Source: Stygiobacter sp. RIFOXYC2_FULL_38_25 (lineage in GTDB: Bacteria; Bacteroidota; Ignavibacteria; Ignavibacteriales; Melioribacteraceae). From it: DNA of 64,000 bases. The stretch lies in assembly GCA_001803165.1 (NCBI GenBank), contig MHAZ01000001.1, forward strand, positions 124,001 through 188,000, in the 5' to 3' direction. Of this stretch, positions 53,027-62,323 are shown piece after piece (the stretch's first letter is position 1; each line of letters begins with the position of its first letter). Under the pieces are notes generated by a model. The model had not been told where the DNA came from, ran no database searches, and saw only the letters and a program-made list of their open reading frames with translations. The position numbers and the translations under genes were made by a program.

Positions 53027-54418
53027 ATGTTTAACATTAACAGCGTAATCAGCATCTTAAGGAATACCTGGAAAGAAATTACACAACCCTTTAAGGATTT
53101 ACTTCACACATCGCGGGCATTATTTGGCTTAAATCTTTCTTACGTTTTGGAGGGACTAACATATTTTGGAGTTGTTGGTTTACTGGCAATTTATTTTAAT
53201 CAGTACACACTATTAGATGATATTAGAGCCGGAAACATGGTGGGCGTCTTAACCGCGGGAATTACATTAAGCATGCTGTTCCTTGGAGCAACAGTTGATA
53301 TTATCGGCGCGAGGAAAGCTCTTCTTTATTCATTATCATTTATGCTCGTTGGTAGAATTTTATTGAGTACAGCTCCACATCTTGGAAGTCCCGGTTTATG
53401 GAATGGAGCGCACATTTTTGCTATGCTCGGAATACTTGGAGTTGTATTGGGTTACGGAATTTATCAACCGGCGGCTTATGCAGCAGTTAAAAAATTTACA
53501 ACTGAAAAAACCGCGGCAATGGGCTACGCAATGTTATACGCTCTGATGAACCTTGGCGGATTTTTGCCCGGCTTAATTTCTCCACCGGTAAGAAAATCAT
53601 TTGGGATTCTTGGCGTGTTCTGGGTATTTGTAGCTTTAACAGTTGCCGGATGGTTTGTTGTTTATTTCATTATGTCTAAGAAGGCTGTTGATGCAGCAAT
53701 TGAAGAAGCTAACGCCGAAAAGACTACTGATGTTGAATCGGAAGATGAGCTTTCTAAAATGAGCGCGAAAGAAAAATTAAGATTTTATGTTAAGAATTTT
53801 CCGTTAAAGGATTTACGCTTTCTCTTTTTCATATTTGCTTTGATACCCGTACAAACATTATTTGCTCACAATTGGCTTACGCTTCCGTTGTACACAAGCA
53901 GAGCTTTCGATGGCTTCGTTCAATCGAACTTTGAATTTTTTGTGAACTTGAATCCGATACTAATCTTTGTCCTAACTCCAATTGTAGCGGCGCTTACGAC
54001 TAAAAAGAATGCCTATTCTATGATGATCATTGGTACTTTTGTGATGGCAGCGCCAACATTTATTTTAGCGCTTGGACCAACTTTTACAAATTTGATGCTC
54101 TACTTAGTTCTTATGACAATTGGCGAAGCAATGTGGCAGCCAAGATTTTTACAATGGGTTGCTGAGATTGCGCCGAAGAACATGACCGGCATTTACATGG
54201 GAATAGGCCAATTTCCTTGGTTCTTAACTAAGATTGTAACGAGTTTATATTCCGGCTGGTTCTTGATGAATTACTGTCCGGCAGATAAACCGCACGAAAT
54301 GATGAACACAGAATCTATGTGGCTGATTTACGGATTTATAGCTGTACTGAGCCCAATTGCCTTGATCTTAGCAAGACGCTGGATGATGAAAGGTTTTAAG
54401 ACAAAACACGAAGGATGA
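53027..54418 (+). CDS. Major facilitator superfamily transporter
   Basis: A 463-residue integral membrane protein with about 12-14 predicted helices, of the MFS and resembling its POT/peptide-transporter side. The cytoplasmic loop after helix 2 carries a motif-A-like GATVDIIGARKALL, and the helix 5 region has LNLGGFLPGLISPPV. A central hydrophilic loop of about 30 residues (AAIEEANAEKTTDVESEDELS region) splits the two six-helix halves. The substrate is not predictable. It has a 25-nt gap from murB; the following gene encodes an unrelated membrane protein. Confidence 0.82.
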   Translation: MFNINSVISILRNTWKEITQPFKDLLHTSRALFGLNLSYVLEGLTYFGVVGLLAIYFNQYTLLDDIRAGNMVGVLTAGITLSMLFLGATVDIIGARKALLYSLSFMLVGRILLSTAPHLGSPGLWNGAHIFAMLGILGVVLGYGIYQPAAYAAVKKFTTEKTAAMGYAMLYALMNLGGFLPGLISPPVRKSFGILGVFWVFVALTVAGWFVVYFIMSKKAVDAAIEEANAEKTTDVESEDELSKMSAKEKLRFYVKNFPLKDLRFLFFIFALIPVQTLFAHNWLTLPLYTSRAFDGFVQSNFEFFVNLNPILIFVLTPIVAALTTKKNAYSMMIIGTFVMAAPTFILALGPTFTNLMLYLVLMTIGEAMWQPRFLQWVAEIAPKNMTGIYMGIGQFPWFLTKIVTSLYSGWFLMNYCPADKPHEMMNTESMWLIYGFIAVLSPIALILARRWMMKGFKTKHEG

Positions 54419-54441
54419 AAATTTAAGTAGGCACGTTTTAT

Positions 54442-55206
54442 ATGAAAAAGAATCCTAATAAGCACATTGAGATTCATAAAGTCGAAGGAAACGTTGTTAT
54501 CAGCCAAGATCAAAAAGGTGGCGTAACAACTAATTCTATAAATAGTTTCCAAATGTCCACAAAACGCAAATGGTCACTCATTGTTTTATTTATTGGTTTA
54601 ATTGCCTCAGTAGTAACAATTCTAACTTACTTTGGGATTAATCCTTCGTCAAGCATAAAGAAGAATGAGCAAAGAGAAGCCAAGCCAAATAGTGTAAATA
54701 CTGATACTCTTGATAAAAAAACTAAAGTAGTAACCCAAGAAAAAATTATTAAGGGAAAGAAAATGTTAGATAAGAAAGAGGAAAAACCAATCAATATTGA
54801 AAATGTTGAAGGAGATGTAATTATATCTCAAAATCAATCTGGTGGCATAACAGCTCATTCGATAAATGTAAATCAAGCAATAACGCCAGAATGGAGAATT
54901 AGCGAATCTGAAAAGTTAAACGATACTGAATGGCGAACAAAATTAACTGCAAGAGGAAAAGGAAATCTTACTTTCCATAATTGGAACATATTACTTACAT
55001 TAAATACAAGAGTAATAAGAAAAGAAGATGTTCCAGGTGAGGTAACAGTTGGACCTTGGACGCCATTAGAAATACGTGGAGGAAATTTATCAGTAAATCA
55101 TTTTTTTCTTGGTTTTGCTGAGTTTAAACCAGGTCAAGGTTTTTCTATATATCTTTATTCAAGCGAGCCATTAAAAGTTTTAAATGTTGAGAGCATTGGA
55201 GAATAA
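54442..55206 (+). CDS. Single-pass membrane protein with a motif duplicated on both sides of the membrane
   Basis: A 254-residue protein of unknown family. Residues 9-34 (IEIHKVEGNVVISQDQ then KGGVTTNSIN) and 118-142 (NIENVEGDVIISQNQ then SGGITAHSIN) are clearly the same motif, with Gly at matching places. One membrane helix at about residues 44-64 lies between them, following a basic KRKW, so copy one should be cytoplasmic and copy two periplasmic. A Lys-rich linker follows the helix, and the C-terminal 110 residues form a beta-rich domain (LTFHNWNILLTLNTR, GPWTPLEIRGGNL). Nothing enzymatic is visible. A 168-nt gap without visible features follows. Confidence 0.7.
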   Translation: MKKNPNKHIEIHKVEGNVVISQDQKGGVTTNSINSFQMSTKRKWSLIVLFIGLIASVVTILTYFGINPSSSIKKNEQREAKPNSVNTDTLDKKTKVVTQEKIIKGKKMLDKKEEKPINIENVEGDVIISQNQSGGITAHSINVNQAITPEWRISESEKLNDTEWRTKLTARGKGNLTFHNWNILLTLNTRVIRKEDVPGEVTVGPWTPLEIRGGNLSVNHFFLGFAEFKPGQGFSIYLYSSEPLKVLNVESIGE

Positions 55207-55374
55207 ATTCTTGTCTTAAGGAATCGTCTTAACAGCGACTGCCTATTCGATGTAGTGAATGAAGAATATCGTAAAGGGAATTCAGATAATGCTTATGATT
55301 AAACCGTTTCTAATAAATCGTCAAAATTCATTACATTTCAACAGTAGGTTTTATCAATTTCAAAAAAGAAACTG

Positions 55375-56247
55375 TTGCCGCCTTTGGATCTGACCAAACA
55401 ATACATAATTCAAAGCCTTGTTGGTGCTGCCAACAACTTGCGCCTAAGCTCTGAGAAGATAGAGACAGTTGCTATACTTAAAGAGCGGCTCTCCGGCGCG
55501 GAAAATCTGGCTGAAGAATTAAAGAATTTTAAGAAAATCACAGAGCTTTCAAAATTGGGCATTAAGCTTAGCGAGTTGCTCAATTACATCGAAAGCGGTA
55601 AGATTGATTTTCTTAAACTTAGCGAGAGGTTCAAAGAGCAAAGCTACAGTTTGGTAAAAGACCTAAGTAACGTACTCGATATTTTAACTCCGCAAGCTGC
55701 AAAAGCACTTTTTGGTGAGAAAGAAGAAACGCCAATCAAAGTTGACTTGACCCAGATACCGATTAAAGGAACCACAGCAACATTTGATTATTCGATTGAC
55801 TTGCCGAAAAGATCAACTGCCGACGATTTGAAGGAAGCTATAATATTAGAGGAACTCGAAAAGGAAGCTCCGTTCAACTTCGAAAACTTTGAAGAGAAAG
55901 TTTTGAAGCCGGTTAAAGAGTTGGATTCATTCCTCAACCGTGTTCTAAAATTTGATTATACAGATGGCGAAATCCATTCCTATATAAAAGTAATGAAAGA
56001 AAATTCCGAACTGTCGCAAAAAATTGGCTTTGAAGTTTTATCAAACATGCACTCAATTTTAGCGAAGGGATTGGATTTAATCCATCAAAAGAAAATTGCG
56101 CCGAGCATAAATGTAATCGAATCTCTTAGAGCTTGCTTAATTGTAATTGTTGCTGTGGTTCGCGGTAAAGAAGTTGATATTACAAACTACTTAACAAAAG
56201 CGGAAGGATTCGGTAAATCCATTTCTTCAAAAAATAAGGGAAATTAA
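55375..56247 (+). CDS. Uncharacterised helical protein upstream of manC
   Basis: A 290-residue, mainly helical, acidic and lysine-rich cytoplasmic protein without signal peptide or membrane segment. Its features include amphipathic helices LVGAANNLRLSSEKIETVAILKE-type and LSELLNYIESGKIDFLKLSER, a proline-containing middle (LTQIPIKGTTATFDYSIDLP), and a C-terminal helical bundle (residues about 165-285). It starts at a TTG; a second TTG lies three codons later, so the start is uncertain. It abuts manC (56248), which suggests co-transcription. I do not recognise the family and infer no function. Confidence 0.6.
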   Translation: MPPLDLTKQYIIQSLVGAANNLRLSSEKIETVAILKERLSGAENLAEELKNFKKITELSKLGIKLSELLNYIESGKIDFLKLSERFKEQSYSLVKDLSNVLDILTPQAAKALFGEKEETPIKVDLTQIPIKGTTATFDYSIDLPKRSTADDLKEAIILEELEKEAPFNFENFEEKVLKPVKELDSFLNRVLKFDYTDGEIHSYIKVMKENSELSQKIGFEVLSNMHSILAKGLDLIHQKKIAPSINVIESLRACLIVIVAVVRGKEVDITNYLTKAEGFGKSISSKNKGN

Positions 56248-57315
56248 ATGGAACTATATGCAGTAATTATGGCGGGCGGTGTCGGTTCTCGTTTTTGGCC
56301 AAGAAGCAAAGAATGTAAACCAAAGCAGCTTATCCGCATCTTCGGCGATAATACGATGATTCAAGATACTGTTAAACGTATGGAAGGTTTAGTAGAACCG
56401 AAAAATATTTTTGTAATCACTAACAAGGTTCAGAAGCCGAGAGTAATAGAGCAGCTTCCACAGCTGCCTCAAGAAAATATTGTAGATGAGCCTTTCGGCA
56501 AAAACACAGCCGCTTGCATCGGGTTAGCTTCTGTTTTAATAAAAGCCAAGAACAATGAAGCGGTAGTTTTAACATTGCCATCGGATCATTTAATCAAAGA
56601 TGAAGATGAGTTCAGAAAATGCCTTAAGAATGCGGCAGAGTTTGCTTATGAATCGAAGGGATTAGTTACAATTGGCATTACTCCAAACAGACCGGAAACC
56701 GGTTACGGTTATATTCAGTTTGATGAGAAAGAAATCTCGAGCAATATTTACAAAGTTTTAACGTTTGCGGAAAAGCCAAATCTTGCAACGGCACGCCGCT
56801 TTATTGAATCGGGTGATTTCCTTTGGAACGCCGGGATTTTTATCTGGCGTGTTGATACAATTCTGGAAGAAATCAAAAACTTTTTACCGGATTTGCACGA
56901 AGGACTTCTTGAAATAGAGAGCGCAATTGGCACAACTGATTTTGAAAAACAATTAGTCAATGTGTACGGTCAGCTAAAAAGTATTTCGATTGATTACGGC
57001 GTAATGGAAAAAGCGCATAATGTTTATTTAACTAAAGCTGATTTTTACTGGAATGATGTTGGAAGCTGGGAAGCTGTTTACGAAGTTGCAGAAAAGGATG
57101 AAGAGGGCAATGCGTTGGTTGGAGATGTTTACACAGAGAAAACTTTTGGCTCTTATGTCTTTTCGCCAAAGAAATTTGTTGCTACTATTGGTGTAGAGAA
57201 CTTAATAATTATTGATACTCACGAGGCTTTGCTGGTTTGCAACCGCGATAACGCGCAAGAAGTAAGACAAATTGTTGAATACTTAAAAATGAACAAGAGG
57301 TCAGAGCTGATCTGA
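56248..57315 (+). CDS. manC: Mannose-1-phosphate guanylyltransferase
   Basis: A 355-residue nucleotidyltransferase making GDP-mannose from mannose-1-phosphate and GTP, a precursor of polysaccharides. The N-terminal pyrophosphorylase signature AVIMAGGVGSRFWPRSKECKPKQ is intact, followed by VLTLPSDHLI, ITPNRPETGYGYIQF, VLTFAEKPNLATARRFIESGDFLWNAGIFIW and SIDYGVMEKA, which are typical for the ManC GT-A domain. The C-terminal isomerase (PMI) domain of bifunctional ManC is absent. It overlaps the next gene by one base. Confidence 0.93.
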   Translation: MELYAVIMAGGVGSRFWPRSKECKPKQLIRIFGDNTMIQDTVKRMEGLVEPKNIFVITNKVQKPRVIEQLPQLPQENIVDEPFGKNTAACIGLASVLIKAKNNEAVVLTLPSDHLIKDEDEFRKCLKNAAEFAYESKGLVTIGITPNRPETGYGYIQFDEKEISSNIYKVLTFAEKPNLATARRFIESGDFLWNAGIFIWRVDTILEEIKNFLPDLHEGLLEIESAIGTTDFEKQLVNVYGQLKSISIDYGVMEKAHNVYLTKADFYWNDVGSWEAVYEVAEKDEEGNALVGDVYTEKTFGSYVFSPKKFVATIGVENLIIIDTHEALLVCNRDNAQEVRQIVEYLKMNKRSELI

Positions 57316-57944
57316 TGAAAAAGCTTATTACAGAAAATGATGTGCTGAATCTTATCAAGTCCGGCTTGACTGAATTAGTTGTTGGGAAAGATTCTGTTAT
57401 TTCGCCACTCGCGCTAGATAGAATTAAGCAAAACAAAATTAAAATTGTTTCGCAAAGTTCTGCCACAACAGAAAGCATGGATTTAGCAAATACCAAAATT
57501 GCGATTGGCTCCGATCATACCGGTGTTAATGCAAAAAAAGTCTTGTTTGATTACTTAAAGAAAAAAGGTTTTGATGTGATTGACCTCGGCACATTTACGG
57601 AAGACGCTGTTGATTATCCTGACATTGCTTTTAACGTAGCTAACAGGGTTAAGATTGGAGAAGTCGGCTTCGGAATTATTTTGGACGCGACTGGAATTCC
57701 GTCTTGTATAACCGCGAACAAAATTCCCGGCATTAGAGCAGCTACTTGCTATAACGAATTCAGTGCGAGAAGTTCTCGCGAGCATAACAATGCTAATGTT
57801 TTGGTCTTGGGCGCAAAAGCTTTAGGTGATGAAACACTCAAATCACTTGCCGACGTTTGGCTAAGCTCAAAATTTCTTGGCGACCGCCATCAGCGCCGGC
57901 TTGATAAAATTAAAGCTATTGAAGAGAAGTATCTTAAATCGTAA
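57315..57944 (+). CDS. RpiB/LacAB-family protein with N-terminal extension
   Basis: A 209-residue protein whose last 150 residues match the RpiB fold: KIAIGSDHTGVNAKKVLFDYL, DLGTFTEDAVDYPDIAFNVA, ITANKIPGIRAATCYNEFSARSSREHNNANVLVLGA. The catalytic Cys of RpiB, in the CGTG motif, is replaced: here the segment is DATG (Asp124 and Ala125). Ordinary ribose-5-phosphate isomerase activity is therefore doubtful. A roughly 55-residue N-terminal extension (ITENDVLNLIKSG) resembles RpiB-like proteins found with some bacterial microcompartment or sugar operons. It follows manC with a one-base overlap. Confidence 0.75.
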   Translation: MKKLITENDVLNLIKSGLTELVVGKDSVISPLALDRIKQNKIKIVSQSSATTESMDLANTKIAIGSDHTGVNAKKVLFDYLKKKGFDVIDLGTFTEDAVDYPDIAFNVANRVKIGEVGFGIILDATGIPSCITANKIPGIRAATCYNEFSARSSREHNNANVLVLGAKALGDETLKSLADVWLSSKFLGDRHQRRLDKIKAIEEKYLKS

Positions 57945-57981
57945 AAACTTTTTCTATTCAACCTATCATTGAGAATTACAC

Positions 57982-58737
57982 TTGCTGATTGAAAAATCAA
58001 TATTAGAAGCCAAACGACAACTTGGTGAAAGAATCTTCCAGATAAAGCTGTTTTCGCCAAGAATTGCGAAGCTTGCCAAACCCGGACAATTTTGTAACAT
58101 AAAAGTATCGGAAAGCGATTTCCCATTGCTGCGGAGACCATTCAGTATTTCAAACGTTGAAGGCGATTCAATTTATTTTCTGTTTGATATTCATGGTGAA
58201 GGAACAAAAATTTTATCCGAGAAAAGTCTTGGTGACGAACTTGATATTCTTGGTCCTCTTGGTAATGGTTTTAATTATGATGGCGATTACTCTACGGCAA
58301 TAATAGTCGCCGGCGGATTGGGTTCGGCTCCATTCCCATTTTTAACTTCAAAGCTGGATAAGAAGAAAGTAGTAAGTTTTGTAGGCGCGCGTAATTCAAG
58401 TTTAGTATTAACAGAAGATTTGTTAAACGTGCAAGCAGCAACAGACGATGGCTCACTTGGATTTAAGGGAACAGTAGTGGAATTGCTTACTGACTACGTC
58501 GAAAAAAACAATCTTACATCGTTCCGTATTTTTTCTTGCGGACCGAATCCAATGCTTAAAGCGCTTCAGCAAATTTGTATAGAAAGAAATTACGATTGCC
58601 AAATTTCGATAGAATGCGCAATGGCTTGCGGTTTTGGCATTTGTCAAGGCTGCCCGGTAGAAACAACCAATGGTGAAGGTTATAAACTTGTTTGCAAAGA
58701 TGGTCCGGTCTTCGAAGCGAAGGAAGTAAAGCTATGA
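57982..58737 (+). CDS. pyrK: Dihydroorotate dehydrogenase electron-transfer subunit
   Basis: PyrK passes electrons from dihydroorotate dehydrogenase PyrDB to NAD through FAD and a [2Fe-2S] cluster. The 251-residue protein has the ferredoxin-reductase-type domains (FNIKVSESDFPLLRRPFSISN-type FAD motif, LGDELDILGPLGNGF, AGGLGSAPFPFL) and the C-terminal cluster loop with CAMACGFGICQGCPVET followed by LVCKDGPVF. It starts at a TTG and overlaps pyrD by four bases (ATGA), as expected for the PyrDB-PyrK pair. Confidence 0.94.
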   Translation: MLIEKSILEAKRQLGERIFQIKLFSPRIAKLAKPGQFCNIKVSESDFPLLRRPFSISNVEGDSIYFLFDIHGEGTKILSEKSLGDELDILGPLGNGFNYDGDYSTAIIVAGGLGSAPFPFLTSKLDKKKVVSFVGARNSSLVLTEDLLNVQAATDDGSLGFKGTVVELLTDYVEKNNLTSFRIFSCGPNPMLKALQQICIERNYDCQISIECAMACGFGICQGCPVETTNGEGYKLVCKDGPVFEAKEVKL

Positions 58738-59651
58738 GCAAAATTGATCTCTCGGTAAATATCGGCTCACTTAAGTTGAAAAACCCGGTTTTGTTAGCTT
58801 CCGGAACTGTTGGCTATGGCAACGAAATTTCTCAGCTAACCGACATTAGCAAACTTGGTGGAATTGTAACAAAATCACTTTCGTTGAAACCACGTAAGGG
58901 AAATCCGCCTCAGAGAATTGTTGAAACACCTTCCGGAATGTTAAACGCTATTGGTCTGGCAAACGTCGGCGTCGAAGTTTTTATCAAAGAGAAAATTCCT
59001 TTCCTAAAAGAGTTGAACACAACTCTCATTTGCAACATCGCTGCTAGTTCAATTGAAGAGTATGTTGAGTGTGTAAAAATTCTGACGAGCGAAGAAACAA
59101 TCCAAGCATTTGAAATTAATGTATCTTGCCCAAATGTTAGAGAAGGCGGATTAATTTTTGGCAACGATCTTTCATCGGTTGGAAGAATTACAGAGCAAGT
59201 AAGAGCTGCAACTAACAAGCCGATTATCATTAAACTCTCGCCGAACGTTCCTAAGATTGCTGACTTTGCAGAAATTGTTAAAAAAGAGGGTGGAGATGCA
59301 GTCTCGGCAATCAATACACTCGTTGGCGCTTCATTCGACATCTACACGAGAAAACCTAAGATAAAAAATGTTACCGGCGGACTTTCCGGTCCAGCGATAA
59401 AACCAGTAGCAATTGCTAAAGTCTTAGAGATAAAGAGAAACGTTGATATTCCAATTATTGGTCTTGGTGGAATTATGAACTGGAAAGATGCCGCAGAGTT
59501 TATGATTGTAGGCGCTTCAGCTATTCAAGTTGGGACCGCTAATTTTATAAATCCGAATGCCGGTAATGAAATTGTAGATGGGCTGGAAGAATTTTGCAGC
59601 CAGCAAAAGATTATAAAACTTTCTGAGATGATTGGTTCGTATCAGATATAA
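58734..59651 (+). CDS. pyrD: Dihydroorotate dehydrogenase, catalytic subunit (class 1B)
   Basis: A 305-residue FMN barrel enzyme that oxidises dihydroorotate to orotate in pyrimidine synthesis. It shows NPVLLASGTVGYG, GIVTKSLSLKPRKGNPPQR, MLNAIGLANVGVE, the catalytic Cys in FEINVSCPNVREG, IIKLSPNVP, GGLSGPAIKPVAI, and GLGGIMNWKDAAEFMIVGASAIQVGT. The pairing with pyrK marks the 1B (NAD-linked) type. A longer frame begins at 58692 inside pyrK, but the ATG at 58734 overlaps its stop and begins MSKIDLSVNIG as in the family. Confidence 0.95.
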   Translation: MSKIDLSVNIGSLKLKNPVLLASGTVGYGNEISQLTDISKLGGIVTKSLSLKPRKGNPPQRIVETPSGMLNAIGLANVGVEVFIKEKIPFLKELNTTLICNIAASSIEEYVECVKILTSEETIQAFEINVSCPNVREGGLIFGNDLSSVGRITEQVRAATNKPIIIKLSPNVPKIADFAEIVKKEGGDAVSAINTLVGASFDIYTRKPKIKNVTGGLSGPAIKPVAIAKVLEIKRNVDIPIIGLGGIMNWKDAAEFMIVGASAIQVGTANFINPNAGNEIVDGLEEFCSQQKIIKLSEMIGSYQI

Positions 59652-59652
59652 A

Positions 59653-60936
59653 ATGGAATTAAAACCCGCATTAGAAAAACTTTTCTCTCTTCACCAATTT
59701 GGAATTAAGCTTGGATTAGAAAGCACGCTGAAACTGCTTGAGCAAATTGGGAATCCGCATCTTGGATTAAAATGTTTTCATGTTGCCGGTTCAAACGGAA
59801 AGGGAAGTACAGCATCTTTCCTCGCATCAATTTTAATGGAACATGGCTTTAATGTTGGCTTATACACTTCTCCTCACTTTGTAAGATTTAACGAGCGAAT
59901 AAAAGTTAACGGTGAGGAAATACCGGACGAAGCAATTGTCGGGTTCGTTTCCAATCTTGATGAATACATTGATAAAGAGAAACCAACTTTTTTTGAACTA
60001 ACAACTGCTCTGGCATTCAAGTACTTTGAAACTCAGAAAGTAGATTATGCTGTTATAGAAACCGGATTAGGCGGAAGGCTTGATGCTACAAATGTTATAG
60101 ACCCGGCTGCATCAATCATTACTTCAATAAGTTTGGAACATACAGCTCATCTTGGAGATACATTAGAAAAAGTAGCGTTTGAAAAAGCCGGGATAATTAA
60201 AAAGGTGAAACCGGTTTTTACCGGCAAACTGCCTAGCGAAGCAGAAAAAATTATAGCACAGAAGGCAAGTGAAACGAGCAGCCAACTTTATCGTGCTAAT
60301 GAATTTAGTTTTCAAGATAAGGATTGCCTAAAAGTTCAAACTCATCTTGTGCAATTCAATATTTACGAAACACCGCTGAGAGGCACTCATCAACTTTATA
60401 ACGCAGCTTTAGCAGTGAGAGCGGTTACGGAAACAATCCGGGAAGTCAGTTTCGTTTCGGTAGCTGAAGGAATTTCAAAAGTAATTGAGAATACAAAAAT
60501 CGAAGGGCGTTACGAGATTTATAATGCAGAACCCAAAATCATCTTCGATTCAGCTCATAATCCCGAAGGAGTTGAATCTTTCTTGAGTGAGTTCAAAAAA
60601 GAATACGCTGCTTATTCTGAAAGAGTTTTAATTTTTGGCGCGATGCGAGATAAAAACATTAAGACTATGCTTTCAAATTTGGCTCCTTACTTCACCAAAA
60701 TATTCTTTACTTCAATAGATGATGAGCGTGCGGCAAAGTATTCCGAGATGGCAGAGTTGTTGAAAGGGACAGAAATAGAGTTGGAGCCGCTTAGTGAGCC
60801 CGGGCAGTATATATCACTATTTAAGGCAAAACGTGAAAATTCTTGTATGGTCTTGCTGGGAAGCATGTATCTCTTAGGTGAAATAAAAGCTAAAATACTT
60901 GAAAAAAGACTTGACATTAAGACCGGCGGAGTATAA
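59653..60936 (+). CDS. folC: Folylpolyglutamate synthase / dihydrofolate synthase
   Basis: A 427-residue Mur-ligase-family enzyme that adds glutamate to folates. The P-loop region is GSNGKGSTASFLASILM; later motifs include LYTSPHFVRFNERIKVNGE, FELTTALAFKYF, ETGLGGRLDATNVI, the LEHTAHLGDTLEKVAFEKAGI segment, IEGRYEIY, and IIFDSAHNPEGVES. A longer frame starts at 59632, but the ATG at 59653, just after pyrD's stop, is the better start. A 122-nt AT-rich gap to rho holds only a weak hairpin (GAGT/ACTC near 61003-61014, then T5). Confidence 0.94.
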   Translation: MELKPALEKLFSLHQFGIKLGLESTLKLLEQIGNPHLGLKCFHVAGSNGKGSTASFLASILMEHGFNVGLYTSPHFVRFNERIKVNGEEIPDEAIVGFVSNLDEYIDKEKPTFFELTTALAFKYFETQKVDYAVIETGLGGRLDATNVIDPAASIITSISLEHTAHLGDTLEKVAFEKAGIIKKVKPVFTGKLPSEAEKIIAQKASETSSQLYRANEFSFQDKDCLKVQTHLVQFNIYETPLRGTHQLYNAALAVRAVTETIREVSFVSVAEGISKVIENTKIEGRYEIYNAEPKIIFDSAHNPEGVESFLSEFKKEYAAYSERVLIFGAMRDKNIKTMLSNLAPYFTKIFFTSIDDERAAKYSEMAELLKGTEIELEPLSEPGQYISLFKAKRENSCMVLLGSMYLLGEIKAKILEKRLDIKTGGV

Positions 60937-61058
60937 TTTTTCGTCGTGCCTCAGTAGTATTCTGCAAAACAATAATTCATTAATCAATAAATTTTTAACC
61001 CCGAGTTAAAACTCATTTTTAGTCAAATCAAGCTCTAACAAATCAATAGGAACAACCC

Positions 61059-62312
61059 ATGCCAATGGATATTTCAGAACTGCAATCGAAAAAAATTGTT
61101 GACCTCTACAAGATTGCAAAGGATTTCGGTCTAGCCGGATACAGCGATTTTCGCAAACAAGAACTCATTTTCAAAATTCTCGAAGCACAATCTCAGAAGG
61201 ATGGTTTAACATTCTCTAAGGGTGTGCTGGAAGTTCTAACCGATGGCTACGGGTTCCTTCGTTCTGCCGATTATAATTATTTGCCTTCACCCGATGATAT
61301 TTATGTGTCGCCTTCGCAGATTAAACGCTTTAGCCTTCGCACCGGTGACTATGTTAGCGGTCAAGTTCGTCCGCCAAAAGAGGGCGAAAGATTCTTTGCT
61401 TTGCTTAGGGTCGAAGCTGTTAATGGAAAAGATCCGGAAGCAATCCGTGAAAGAACTTTGTTTGATAACTTAACGCCGCTTTATCCTACGAAGAGGCTTA
61501 AACTGGAATCCGCACCGGGCGAATATTCTATGAGAATTATGGATATGCTCGTTCCTATCGGCAAAGGGCAAAGAGGTTTAATAGTTTCTCCTCCTAAAGC
61601 CGGTAAAACAATTCTGCTACAAAAAGTTGCAAACTCACTTACAAGAAATCACCCCGAAGTAAAAATTATTATGCTTCTTATTGATGAACGCCCGGAAGAA
61701 GTAACCGACATGCAGCGTTCAGTTCAAGCGGAAGTAATTAGCTCTACGTTTGATGAACCGGCAGAACGCCACGTGCAAGTTGCTAACATGGTTATTGAAA
61801 AAGCCAAAAGAATGGTTGAAGCCGGCGATGACGTTGTAATCTTACTTGATTCTATTACTCGTTTAGCCCGCGCGCACAATACAGTTATTCCTCATAGCGG
61901 AAGAATTCTTTCCGGTGGTGTTGATGCAAACGCACTTCACAGACCAAAAAGATTTTTCGGCTCTGCTCGTAATACTGAAGAAGCCGGCAGTTTAACAATT
62001 ATAGCTACTGCATTAGTTGATACCGGAAGTAGAATGGACGAAGTTATTTTTGAAGAGTTCAAAGGAACCGGTAACAGCGAATTGCTATTAGACAGAGGTC
62101 TTGCTGATAGAAGAATCTTCCCGGCAATTGATGTTCTAAAATCTAGCACAAGAAAAGAGGAATTATTGTTGCGTGATGATGAGTTAAACAAGATTTGGAT
62201 TCTCAGAAAAATTTTAGCTGATTTCGATTCGCAAGAGGCTATGGAATTTGTTCTTGATAAAATGAAGGGTACTAAGAACAATAAAGAATTTATGCTTAGT
62301 ATGAACAGCTAA
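61059..62312 (+). CDS. rho: Transcription termination factor Rho
   Basis: A 417-residue hexameric RNA-dependent ATPase that terminates transcription. The N-terminal Rho_N helix domain ([20 protein letters not shown]), cold-shock-like RNA-binding domain ([31 protein letters not shown]) and RecA-type motor are complete: Walker [11 protein letters not shown], Walker [11 protein letters not shown], and [12 protein letters not shown] plus [11 protein letters not shown]. The usual length is about 415-420. It has its own ATG, with GGAAC upstream, and pdxA follows after 11 bases. Confidence 0.97.
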   Translation: MPMDISELQSKKIVDLYKIAKDFGLAGYSDFRKQELIFKILEAQSQKDGLTFSKGVLEVLTDGYGFLRSADYNYLPSPDDIYVSPSQIKRFSLRTGDYVSGQVRPPKEGERFFALLRVEAVNGKDPEAIRERTLFDNLTPLYPTKRLKLESAPGEYSMRIMDMLVPIGKGQRGLIVSPPKAGKTILLQKVANSLTRNHPEVKIIMLLIDERPEEVTDMQRSVQAEVISSTFDEPAERHVQVANMVIEKAKRMVEAGDDVVILLDSITRLARAHNTVIPHSGRILSGGVDANALHRPKRFFGSARNTEEAGSLTIIATALVDTGSRMDEVIFEEFKGTGNSELLLDRGLADRRIFPAIDVLKSSTRKEELLLRDDELNKIWILRKILADFDSQEAMEFVLDKMKGTKNNKEFMLSMNS

Positions 62313-62323
62313 TTGGCTGTTGC

